Assembly: GCF_943734655.1 (NCBI RefSeq)
Contig: NC_071355.1
Coordinates: 242,629,183-242,693,182 of the forward strand
Direction: 5' to 3'
Length of the DNA: 64,000 nucleotides
Source: Sabethes cyaneus
Taxonomy: Eukaryota; Arthropoda; Insecta; Diptera; Culicidae
Shown piece by piece: positions 1 through 11,342 of the stretch. The position numbers were made by a program, and so were the translations under genes. Every line of letters begins with the position of its first letter. Position 1 is the stretch's first letter. Below the pieces are notes generated by a model. The model ran no database searches. It saw nothing but the letters and a program-made list of their open reading frames with translations, and was not told the DNA's origin.

Positions 1-780
1 ATCGCGATTGCAAAGTTAGACAGACTGGGTTTGGACCTAACGTTCTACGTTGGTTCCAGTCGTACCTAAGAGATCGGCGTTTGTCAGTCAAGATAGGTGA
101 TTGTATATCTAAAGTGTTCTCTGCCTCTTCTGGAATTCCGCAGGGTAGCCATCTCGGACCCCTGATATTCCTACGAGAACTTCTCTCTTGAATGCCCGCG
201 GTTATCTTTTGCAGATGACCTTAGAATATTCTTTGTAATTCGGACCGCCTAGGATGCTCTCTTTCTTCAATGCCAACTAACCGTTTTTGCTGAGTGGTGC
301 CAAACTAACCGTATGAGCTTAAACTTCAATAAGTGCTCAGTCATCACTTTCACACGAAGGAAAATGCCAATTCGATTCGACTATCACCTAGCAGGTAACG
401 CAATCAATAGGGAAACATGTCGTAAGGATCTCGGTATGCACCTCGACGAGCAATTATCTTTTAAACAGCATACTTCCTATGTAGTAGCCAAAGCATCTCG
501 TTGCTTGGGATTCATAATGAGAGTGTCTAGGAATTTTACAGACATTTACTGCCTGAAATCTCTCTACTGTGCACTCGTGCGTTCAGTTCTTGAATATTGC
601 TCGGTAGTTTGGAATCCTCATTACCTCAACAGAGTACACAGGATCGAAGCTGTCCAACGAAGATTTGTTCAATATGATATTCGGTGGCTACCCTGGAATA
701 ATCCACACCAGCTGCCAAGTTACGAAAGTCGTGCACAGCTTATAAGAGCTTTCCCGTGCTATGCTGTAATATCTTGATAA
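1..780 (+). mobile_element. Jockey-type non-LTR retrotransposon, RT fragment (decayed)
   Basis: Translation shows the middle and end of a reverse transcriptase in broken frames. The SGIPQGS..GPL block lies near 129-161, an in-frame stop follows at about 189, and the catalytic FADD motif is at 208-219. From 313 to 777 an open frame reads the typical thumb region (LDEQLSFKQH, then VRSVLEYCSVVWNP). The element enters from the left edge of the window, so its 5' part is not visible. The frame breaks mean it is dead. Clade assignment to Jockey rests on the C-terminal motif style and is less certain than the RT call. Confidence 0.8.
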
Positions 781-1037
781 AAAATTTTATAGCTCGTTAA
801 TCAGAGATAGAGATAGAGAGTTACGGTATTTAAAAAAGTTGCTTATTTTAATGTATTCTACAACTTTGCCGAAGACATCATACCTTTTTAAACACATTTA
901 AATAAACGAAAATTTGTATCACCATAATGAAACCATCAAAATCACAATAGTTTGCTATAACGTAAAAATGAGTTATTTTTGAGGCATAGGGTCTTTGGAG
1001 AAGTTTAATAATAAAATATAGCGCATTTTTCTGCAAT

Positions 1038-2019
1038 CTTAACCTTTCGTTACTCGCGCCAACTTTTGTAACACGGATACTCGCGCGTTGTATTTTGTAC
1101 AACACTCTTTATCTCGGAATATCTCGGAATCCTGGCTATATAGAAAGTTACTGTCTTCAGCAAAGTTAATCAGTAAGTTAAGACCTATCGTTTGGGGGAT
1201 AGAATTTTATAAGTTTGTCACCAGGCGGCGCCAAAACCCGCTGTAAATTGTACATCTTACATTGCGGCCATATACAAGATGCTGCATTCGGAAAGATCCT
1301 TTTATCGTTCCTAAATGATGTAGCATTCTATTGATTAATTGTTTTTCTAGTATTTATCCTGTTTTCTTAGATATTTTTCACATAAATCTCCTCATCACAT
1401 GATAACATTTCTGCTGTTGGCCGAAAGTAGGGCATCTGTGGTTAGAAAGTAGAGCCGATGTGGTGTTTTGATTTATTTGGGCAGGATGTTTAGAAATTTT
1501 TTTTGCACAGTGATGATACATAGTGTAAAAATTGGTTAGTTCCGTTCATCAGCCTAGCATTTTTGGTCCACTAAAACATTTTCTGACAACAAGATCATAC
1601 AAATAAACAAATTATGTAGATAGAACACATTCAGAAAACTAGCCCATACACTAGCGCCGTGAAGTCACGAAATTATGAACTTTTGCACACCTGCGGAATA
1701 ACCATCAACTGCTAAATAACTTTGCTGTATACAGAAACCATTTTCCCTTATGAAGAAATTAGAGAAAATTCCAGTAGGGACCAAGTGCGGTACCCCTCAC
1801 ACGCCGCTTGCATCGTTTCTGCGGTTTTGGTTTATGCTCATCTGTATTGCTGAACAGTTTAAAGCATTAATGTATTAAATAATTATATCATTTTGTTCAT
1901 AATAAGTTTATTGAAGAATACATTTTGGTTTGACATCGATCTGTTACTTTAAAACAAAATGGCATCCAAAAATCTACAAGTGTTGTACAAAATACAACAG
2001 CGAGTAACGGAAGGTTAAG
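1038..2019. repeat. Interspersed repeat with inverted ends, copy 1
   Basis: The left end carries CTTAACCTTTCGTTACTCGC and, about 50 bases in, GTTGTATTTTGTACAAC. The right end is the reverse of these joined directly (GTTGTACAAAATACAAC, then GCGAGTAACGGAAGGTTAAG). A second copy at 5941-6707 shares the right-hand 100 bases (for example AATAAGTTTRTTGAAGAATA) and both ends. This makes it a non-coding mobile family rather than chance. No coding frame is visible in it. Confidence 0.6.
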
Positions 2020-2267
2020 GTTACCGAGAGTTTACCTATCAGGGTGATACGGGTGATTATAAAAATTGCAACGAAAAATAACACATTTTTCAATTGATTT
2101 TTTCTGAGATTCCTTTAGAGATCTCCTGATGGAAATATTTTTTTATAGATAAAATATAGTACTTTCACCTAATGGTTGTCTGGTTTGCGAGAAGTTGCCC
2201 GAAAATAAAAAAAAATTGAATGTTGCAATTTTTTTTTCATTTATTTTATAACTTATTAAATATGCGT

Positions 2268-4947
2268 CCCAAGTAGCACTTGTAACTAATCATAAAAATA
2301 AAAAAATACAAAAAGGTTGCACAGCAGTTACATTTAGGATACTTGTAACGAGTTAGGTTACATAAAATTAAAAATAGTTACTTTTTAGTTTTCTAGTGAC
2401 AAAAATCTCAAAAAGTTACCAGGTAGTTACCAAATGACCAAATTGAAACCTTTTTTTCGAACTGTCAACAACTTGGTCGTCGCAAAACAGTCACATTTCA
2501 GTTACGAGTTACCAATTAGTTATCAAGTGACAGAAATGAAACCTTTTTCCAAGTTTGTCATCAACTTGCTGGTCGCAAAACAGTTAATTTTCCGTTACGA
2601 GTAGTTACGAAGTCAAAAATAGTCGGCTAGTAACATTTTCGCAACAACTTGTTCACTGTTCCTTATTGTAAACACAACGGATTAAGCAAAAACTAGATCT
2701 TAAGAATTTTACTGATGGTAAAGATAAACAATTGGTACACGGGTTGTAAAATGCTCTTGTAAATGCGTTTATTTACTTAATTGATGGTACTTGGAATCTT
2801 CTCCGCACAGATATTGATATTAAATAAACAAATTTTGATTATTCTCAAACGTCAAAACGATCAAGTTACATCGAAACGAAATCGGCAATGAAAATAGGTT
2901 ACAGTGTAACTTAGAAATGACGACATAAGAAATAAGTGACCACAACAGATTTAATATTGGTTACCGTAACCGATAGCGTAACCAGGTCGAAGGCTAAGAT
3001 TACGTGCAACTAGAATGTAACTGAATTGTAACCTTCTATGATTAACACTGCTATTCAAAGTGAAACTTATTCTTTCAAAGTGAAACTATTCTTTGATATT
3101 AAATTAACACTTTCTTTTCACAAGAATCACTAAAAGACACTTTTCCCGATATCTATGAACAGTGTCTGCTTAAAATCATTTCATGCAATATGTCGAAAAC
3201 GATACAAAACTTCAAGGACGATGCCCCAAGCAGCACTTGCAACATCTTCCATGTGGCTATTAAGTCTTGTTTGAATTGCAAAAAACTTCACCGGTTACAG
3301 TATTGAAACACGCAACAAATAAGCAACTTCATGTTATTAATATGTTGGATTCAGGTTATCCAATACTTATACTGGCTGTCACAAATATATTAGTCTATAT
3401 CTAGTAACATGAAACTTCATCGCAACATCGTGTTATTATAATGCCATTGCTAAACAATAATGTCACATGATGTTGCATCATGTTGATTACGGCATATTGT
3501 TAAATAAAATGTAACCAAACAAATACAACCAATGTAACATCATATTCTGCCATATTTTTATGAAAAAATATTTTTCAACGAAGGAATGTTTTTATTTTAA
3601 CAATAATTACACGAACATTCATCAGGAATCCATGGCATTTACTAAAATATTATTTGATTACAGTATCTAGTTCGATTTTACACCGCATTTTTCCATCGTA
3701 AACGAATTCTTAATCTGGCTGGGTTAATTGTTTAAACTTGAAAATTAATAAATTAATAACTTTCACGAGGCGCATCAAATAATACAAAGCAAAATTATAT
3801 TTTGCACGATAAATTTTGAATGGCATGGAGATTAGCTCATGATAGGCCCAAAAAACTAAAGTCGCATTATAAATAATTTTCGTCTTGGAGCCCAGAGCGG
3901 GCCCGGTTCCCGCTAAACAAAATTCGTGATGAAGTTGCTCATATTTAATTGTTTGGTTTTTGTGCGAGGAAAAAGGAGAAGAAAGTATTTTTGTTTTTGT
4001 TTTCACGCAAGTTTTGACAACGCGGCATAGGATTTCGTGGGAGTGCGAACAGGCTTAAAATCTCTTTAGTATTGTAGTCGCGAATGGATAGATAACGCGC
4101 ATTGATGTTCCATAAAACATCTGTGTAACAATTGGTTGCATATAGACTCCACCTCTTGCGCTTTTTCAATCACATAACAGTTAGATAAAGGTAACTGATG
4201 CGAACTTTTACCATATTTGAATGTTTCAATTATAGTTGCGTAACCCTTCATGCAACAAATGGTGCTGCTTGGGTGGTGTAGTAGTTAAAACCAAAGGCAA
4301 AATGGCTATGAATTTTACTAAGTGATAGCGAAAACAATTAGTTTTTAATTATTTCTAGGTGAATGCTCCACTAATTCATTATTGCTAAGAATAAATTTAA
4401 AAATCAGAAAATTAAAATTAAAATTTTTATATTTGTACATATTTGTTTTACAAAAAATCAATTTTTAAAAGAAGTAAGTAACGAAAAGCTAGATTAAATA
4501 AGAGCGCGTAATTTTTTCAAAGCTAGAATCATGCATTTCACCATAAATTTGAAACTGCATTAAAATTTGTGTTGAAATAACAAGCGAAATTTATACACTC
4601 TTCTATATTCAACAGTTAAATTTACTGCTTGACGTTGACAGCCATAGATTGAATTAATAAACCTGCTGCATTGTTTTCGCTATGTAATAAAAGTTTCAAG
4701 ATAACTAATTTGCCATCAATTGAAAGTCAATTTACAGTTTATGTGTAACTTCAATAGTAACCATTTTGTAACTATGTTACATATTGGTTATTGAGTAACT
4801 GTTAATGTAACCATATTTAGTTACATAAGTTGCGCTATTTCGGTTACACAACTGTTATATTTTAGGTTACTGTAACCGAAGTTTTGCATTGAAATTTGTC
4901 GCATATCAGCCGCTGCGACTCAATTGTGACAACGTGTGCTACTTGGG
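2268..4947. mobile_element. Non-autonomous DNA transposon (CCCAAGTAGCAC family), copy 1, with nested insertion
   Basis: The ends are perfect 12-base inverted repeats (CCCAAGTAGCAC ... GTGCTACTTGGG) and are flanked by a duplicated GT dinucleotide (2266-2267 and 4948-4949). A second copy at 56592-58504 is nearly identical along its length. Without the nested element at 3224-4273 this copy is about 1.63 kb, the same as copy 2 without its internal duplication. There is no transposase reading frame. The interior is unusually dense in GTTAC/GTAAC pentamers on both strands. I cannot assign the superfamily from a 2-base target duplication. Confidence 0.88.
3224..4273. mobile_element. Nested related element (CCCAAGCAGCAC ends)
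   Basis: This 1.05 kb insert interrupts the element at 2268-4947. Its ends, CCCCAAGCAGCAC and GTGCTGCTTGGG, differ from the host element's by one base, but the interior is different. Copy 2 at 57.5 kb provides the empty site (GGACGATGGTGTAGTAG), which shows that the insertion duplicated TG (3222-3223 and 4274-4275). It has no coding frame of note and is presumably mobilised by the same enzyme as its host. Confidence 0.85.
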
Positions 4948-5301
4948 GTTCTAGCGACATACAGTCTTCAAACAAAATGTGTATTTTAGCATACTGAATA
5001 ACTTTATAGGACACTCGAAAACAATAAAAAAATCATGTGCAAAGTTATTGAGCGTAATTGATTTTTAAGCGCTCCTTTTTAACACATCATTATATTTCGC
5101 AACCGGTAAGAGATAGATAGTTACTATATTCAGCAAAGATGCTTATTTTAGTACGTTCTGCAACTTTTTGGAGAAAAACTTTTTTTACCTTTGTTATACT
5201 ATAACAAAGGTTTAAAAATTGGTCGAAAAACACGAAATTGATCCGAGGCCCGGAGGGCCAAGTCACATATACCAATCGATAGGGTTCGACGATTTGAGCA
5301 A

Positions 5302-5304
<3 letters not shown>

Positions 5305-5340
<36 letters not shown>
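5305..5340. repeat. TG microsatellite
   Basis: A run of about 14 TG dinucleotides is followed by two TATG steps. It sits inside the 5187-7060 repeat, at the position where copies of such repeats often carry a TG tract. Confidence 0.9.
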
Positions 5341-5341
<1 letters not shown>

Positions 5342-5940
5342 ATGATTTTTTCTATCGCCTGTTTCTCAGAGATGGCTGAACCGAATGGTTCGCTATTACT
5401 TTTGTTTGAAAGGTGTTATTGTCTAGTAGGTCACTATTGAGTTGCTTCGTGATACGACGTTTCGTTTAAAAGTTATAAGCAAAAATGTGAAAAATACGTG
5501 ACACGGGTTTCTTCGGAACTACATGACCGATTTCAACGATCTTAGTATCAAATGAAAGCCCTTATTAAAGCTAAATTGTTCAGGAATTTTTAATTGAAAA
5601 CAAACAAGTAGTTTAAAAGTTATGTTTAAAAAACCTGTTTTGACAAGGTAATAATTATCGCCTGTTTCTTAGAGATGGCCAAACCAATTTATGCGCTATT
5701 AGTCTCATTTGAAAGATAATATATCGTAATAGATCACTATTGAATGGTTTTTTGATTGGACGTTTAGTTTGAAAGTTATGAGCAACCGTATACACCACAC
5801 CAAAATTAACAATAATTTATAATGATTTTAACCAAGATAATTTACCTAATTTGAATTATTTTAATATCAAACGAGAGGTTTTGACACTACGAATATATAT
5901 GCAAAATTGCATAAGAATTGGTTGTACCGGTTAAAAGATA

Positions 5941-6707
5941 TTAACCCTCGAACACTCGCGTTAACTTTTGTAACGCAGTTACTCGCGCGCACAATAGCCC
6001 CAAACCAAAGAAAACATTTGCACTAGAGTTTTGACTGGGAAAACTTGGTTTTAGGTTTACCGAACCTTTGAAAGAGTTTCTTGAAATTGAAAGCTCTATC
6101 GTCTGGTGGAATTTAAATTTTGATCAATCCCCCTAAAAGTGAAATAAAAAAATATTTTTCTTCAGTGTCAATATAACACATTGATGTGTTCTGCAAAGTT
6201 ATAGAACATATTATTACAAGAAATTTTGCTAAAGACACTAATCTTCTATCTCTGCAGCGAAGATAGAAATATCCAATTTATTGTATATGAATTTGTAAAA
6301 TCAGTTTTTCTATTTTTGCTCTTTTTGTAATTGTTGTATGACTTTTTCATGAACTACAAAATTGTACAAATAGTAAAAATACAGAACGTTGCTGAAAATA
6401 GTATACCTCTATGTTTGCTTGTTTAGGATCTGTGGAACTTTGATTATAAAAAATACCCTAATTTTGACTCCGCATTACTCGACTACCAGCAGACGGCTAC
6501 ATTTTAAACATTTAACATTTCCTGATAGTTTTGCTGCATAAATTTTTCCAACAATTTTAATTATTAATGGTTTGAATAATTATAATATTTTGCTCACAAT
6601 AAGTTTGTTGAAGAATATACGTTAGTTAAACAACGATTTATAACTTTATAACAATATGGCGTTGAAAAACCTACACGTGTTGTATAAAATACAACAGCGT
6701 GAGTTAA
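5941..6707. repeat. Interspersed repeat with inverted ends, copy 2
   Basis: This is the second copy of the family at 1038-2019. It has a diverged left end (TTAACCCTCGAACACTCGCG) and a right end GTATAAAATACAACAGCGTG. The 100 bases before the right end align with copy 1. It is inserted within the 5187-7060 repeat. Confidence 0.55.
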
Positions 6708-7060
6708 TAAAAATTGATGAAAATTATTCAAGAAAACTCTATTGATGTGATTCAAATAGAATGGCATTACTGGAAACTATACATAGTTCAAAAACCTATA
6801 AACTAGACCTTTACTAGACAATGTATATGCTAAAGGATAAGATTTCCACTTACAACTTACTTTTATTTGCACTTACTCAGATTAATAACAACTTACTTAT
6901 CCTTACTCGGCAATTTCACGGAAAAAGGATCTATCAAAATTTAAAAGTGTTCCTATTTTGTTCAAATTTTCTAAACTTATTCAATTTTCAAAAATTTTAT
7001 GTAAACCAACCGTATAACAAAGGTTCCTTTCACCACTAGGTGGATTAAATCGGGTTTTTA

Positions 7061-10000
7061 GATTAGGTCATTGCAAATCATATTTAACCTTCCTAGTGCA
7101 TTGGGGTCGTTTTCGGCCCATCGGCATACTTACAAAGCTTGATACTCAGTAACGGAACGAGCTAGAGACTTAAAATTTTCTGACTTTTCCTGACTTTGGA
7201 AAACTAGCATTGTGGGGGAGTTTCAGCTTTCAGCGACATCTAGAAGAGCCACAGCAAAAAAATTACATATTATGCATTGGGGTCGAAAACGACCCAAGTT
7301 TTGAAATTGCTCTCATTCATCCATTTTCAATCCGAATTTTGTTTTCTTTACCTCATGCGAAAGGTATGGCCAAAACCTGGCACCCAAGGTATATTAGGGA
7401 ATATTTAATGACTGGCCACTTCTGCGTCGGTTCCGGAACACCCACTACCAGATATTTTATAGACCTCTTTTCAATATAATCTTCAAGTGAAAAATTTAAA
7501 TTAACACTTTTCAGATCTCCTGTACAGAAAAAATGTTGAAAGTTTCATTGAAAGAATCATCCAACAGTAAACAGAAAATATGGGAATAGAATGAAGCCAA
7601 AAGTCTGACAAATTCCCATAAAATTTGTACAGAATTCAGAGAATTTTTTTTAATAACAGAAATTAGTGTATACGATGACTATCTTCACAGAAACAAGTTA
7701 TAATTAGATCAAGATTTAAGGAACTCTTCAAAAATCTTGAAAATTAACCTTTTTACGTGAGTTACATCCAGGAAATGCAGAAACCTCCCAGTAAAGGTTT
7801 GTAAAGATACCGGTTTGTCTGTTGTTTCGCTCGCAGGAAGATCGTACTTCGTTGCTTTATTTTTGTGGGACATTCGAACAGCACCGTCAACTTTCGTCAA
7901 CGCCGTGATGTATCATACATTGTCAGTTTGATATGATGTAGGTACATCAGCGCAGCCCTCCTATGGTTTAGGCATACCTACACATACCTATACGGTAATC
8001 GGTTCCAATAAAGCGTCTAAATTATAACCCTCCAAGCCGAAACCGGATAGAATTAATTCAGTCACACTGTGGGGTTAGCTCAATCACTTAAAGTGTCCAA
8101 TCGTGCGCTGTTGGCAATGGACACTGAGTAGTTCTATTCATTGTATATAGGTATATTATGCAAATTTTTGATATGGCTATTTTCGTTACAATATCCTAAA
8201 ATAACGTTAAGAGAGTGGACACAATTTGCTACTTGTGCCGTTGTTGTAAAACACAGGAAAATAATTAAAAGCTGTAAAATTATTGCCTAATTTTGTGTCA
8301 AGTACAAAATAAAGTTCGAGTTTTGTCAATTAATTAATTTACTTCATTGACTGGTTCAATTTATGTGTGGTTCTTCAAAAGTCGGTATGCGATCTCTCCA
8401 CGCGAGGCGCATAACAGAGACATACTTCACTTCGTTTACCGAATGGGAGCATGACCAAATTCACATGTAAAAGTCAACCGAAAGTGCCTTGACATGTCGG
8501 TTTTTATATACTAAATACGGTATGTTTCACCTCTTGAAACGCGTTTCAATTGATGCTGCGCTGGTTATGGAATTTAGAAATAAATTGATTTAAATGGGCG
8601 GATGTGAACTCATATGATGCGATATCAAGCGGCTCAATGTACAGGGCTAAATTTTCGAGCATCCCGTATGTGTATATTGCTCTCGGATTACGGTATTTTT
8701 TCTGTCCCCATGCGAATGAATATGACCGTTGGGAGCCATCCAATTAGCCAAACGCTTGGCAAGATATGTATACACATTTGCATATGATTGGGAGAGATGC
8801 GCGCGCACGTATTGCATTACACATAGGACTCATATCCGTGTCAATTAATCACATGGTCAAATTCCATTCAACATCACACCCTTCATCACATAAACTTTAC
8901 GAACCGTCGTAATTGACATCGTTAATTAATCTTGCTGGAGAATTTCACAATATCAAATGAACTGTTGATTCGGTTGATTGTGAGACCGATATCATATCTG
9001 CTAAGTATCGTTACAATTAAACATTAATTAAGCACCAACGCAGTGCCAATTAGTTTCAAGTATTCAAATTAATTCCGCCAAATTCCAGTATAAACCGGGA
9101 AAAATTCAAAATATTCGACCTCCTTTCCTATCAAGAGGGTACGGATAAACATTCACTTATTCGTGCATTTCTTTCTTCCTCAAATAAACCAAACCAATCA
9201 ATTTTCAAACTAAGCTTTTTACCTTTGCTTGTATTTATGTCGACGTCAGGCACTTTACTCTTTTGATTTCACAACATTCATGAGTAAGTAATTTCACCTG
9301 TGATGCTTCATTGCGTAGCGTAGCTAGTTTATGACTTAAATCAAATTATTTTCCATTTTATTGATTTTAGAACAATTTTTCCTTCTTTACTTAAAATCTT
9401 GCATTATGGTCTAGTTAACCCTTTTCATTAACATTTAATCTTTGATTTTAATATAGATTCAAAAGGGCAACTGTTATTATTAAAGAACTCAAATAGATCT
9501 TCAAGATCTCAAATCTCCTATACCGAAGACATCTTGAAAGTTTCAATGAAATCGTAGAGTATTGTGGTTTTTTTTTATTTTCTGACAGATTTCCCAGCAT
9601 TTCCCCGCAGCTTTCATGTTGTTATTCATCAAATTTCTTACTCTTTAACCACTCTCCACTTAGGGTTGGGATACCAGAAGTACCGAGAATACCGGTGCTA
9701 CCGGCTGATTTTCCAAAACTCAGATAGAATATCGGCTCTTTCAGTTCTGATCAATTGTGTAATTTTTTTATCTTTCGACCACAAATATGAAGATGAGTAG
9801 CAATTTGCGAATATTTAGAAAAACTGCGCGAAATGTTTTGATAAACATCAACGGTTTAACACCAGTAACGAGATAGAGGAAATTGTTGATGAGGTACCGC
9901 CAAGCGTTGATTATGGGACTAGATGAGACGAAGAAAAAATTTGAACGGCCTTCAGAAGCTCAAGGCAGCTCAAGTAGTTCGATTGGGCAAAAAAATAAAT

Positions 10001-10335
10001 GAATTTAATTATATGAACTTACTTCGAAAATCAAGGGCTTAAGAGTAATTATCTAAGTATAGACAAATATGTACACTTTCCGGTGTCTTGAGCACTGGCG
10101 TGCTCAGACCGGGACACACTGAGGCACGTGCCCCACTTTGTCTGTAAAATTTAATTGATTTAATGTTAAACAACATATAACCCAGAAGTTCGTAGTTCTT
10201 AATTTAATCGATCGCCGCTTTTACGATAAGTAAATTAATTACGTAAAAATACTTCCAGATTCAAATCCAATTTCAAATCCAGTTATAAATAAAATTTCAA
10301 GTTTAGTTCAAGTTTAGATTAGGCTTGAATCTAAG
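7061..10335. other. Intergenic, no gene seen
   Basis: No convincing exon, RNA gene or transposon protein is visible. Two short GCATTGGGGTCG blocks (about 7098 and 7273) suggest a small old repeat. Between about 8330 and 9070 several ATTAATTA-type sites recur (8327, 8841, 8922, 9023). From about 10200 on, CAAGTTCAA-like words recur, and similar words reappear at 15100-15240. Confidence 0.5.
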
Positions 10336-11040
10336 CTGAAAATGGAAAATAAAAGAAGAAAAATGAGAGAAAAGAAGGCAGAAGCATAAAGAAAATGAGC
10401 GAGAAAACGAGGATAAACTGGGCAGAAATAGAAAAAATGGGACAAAATAGGAGAAAATATGGAAGCAGGAAAATAAAAAAAGGGAAAAAAAGGAAAAACG
10501 GGACAGAAAAGAAAATAATATGGGAAGAAAAAAACCGAAACCAGAAGACAAAAGGAATAAACAGAAAAGGAAAAATAACTTGACAGAAAAGAAGGAAAAG
10601 CAGGACAGAAGAATGGAACAGATGAACGAAAAAAACAAGCGACGAACAAACGATACAAACGAAGTTAAAAAGCGGGACCGAAAAAACTAAAAATTTGAAA
10701 CGGAGTTAAAAATGACAAAAAAGAGACAGGAAAAGAGCAGAGACGGTCCTGAAAAAGGAAAAACAAAACAGGAAAAGAAAGGGAATAAAGGAAGAGGAAA
10801 CAGTGAGCAGATAAGAGGAATAACGAGACAAGAAAGGGAATACAGAAGAAAATCGATAGAAGAAATGAGAAATAGGCCAAAAGGAATATGAGAAAAAAAG
10901 CACAAAAACGGGAATAGGTACAGAAAAAAAGAAAACAAAAACAAATGGACTAAAGAAAAGGTTAGAACGAAAGAAAAAAGACAAAAAACGGGTAATACAA
11001 AAGGAAAAACAGAGAGAAAAGGGTAAAAAGAGAACCAAAA
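10336..11040. repeat. Purine-rich degenerate tandem tract
   Basis: About 700 bases are almost purely A and G on the plus strand, built from degenerate units such as GGGACAGAAAAG. The strand bias creates long Phe/Ser/Leu-rich frames on the minus strand, which are not genes. The same type of sequence resumes at 14700-15060, beyond the RTE element, so the tract appears to have been split by later insertions. Confidence 0.75.
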
Positions 11041-11043
11041 ATC

Positions 11044-11170
11044 AGAGGGGTTGTGTACCAGACACGACCGCATATTTAGGTGACGCAGGACTGCGTGAGT
11101 CTCTTTGTAGTGATAGTAGCATGTATTCATGTACATGCTATAAGCAGCATATATACATGCTAAGCGCGTT
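11044..11170 (+). repeat. Interspersed repeat fragment (copy inverted at 28670-28790)
   Basis: The segment beginning AGGGGTTGTGTACCAGACAC and running through GGTGACGCAGGACTGCGT to the ATGTACATGC region recurs in inverted orientation at about 28670-28790. It is non-coding and its family is not identified. Confidence 0.6.
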
Positions 11171-11342
11171 GTATGTAACATTTATCAAAGTAGTAAGTTG
11201 CATACGTTCAATCCTCGAAAGATTTGAGAATTATTTCTATGTGCATTTGGAAACAATTTAACAAAATCAAGAACACAAACTATTGCTTTCCTGCTACCTT
11301 ACATAAATTAAAGATTGTTTTTATTACCCATGGTTCCCCACA

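Larger units (their letters stand above)
5187..7060. repeat. Interspersed repeat, interrupted
   Basis: The left end is a 25-base near-palindrome (ACCTTTGTTATAC / TATAACAAAGGT, 5187-5211). The right end repeats GTATAACAAAGGTTCC (about 7010-7027) followed by a CACTAGGTGGATTAAATC block. Between them lies AT-rich non-coding sequence with a TG microsatellite and the nested repeat at 5941-6707. I recognise this organisation from abundant mosquito repeats, from memory only. The exact outer borders are uncertain. Confidence 0.45.

Noticed and set aside
10303..11181. Several overlapping minus-strand frames of 70-164 residues, rich in Phe, Ser and Leu
   Set aside because: They are the complement of a low-complexity purine tract. 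The composition explains both the open frames and the membrane-like look.
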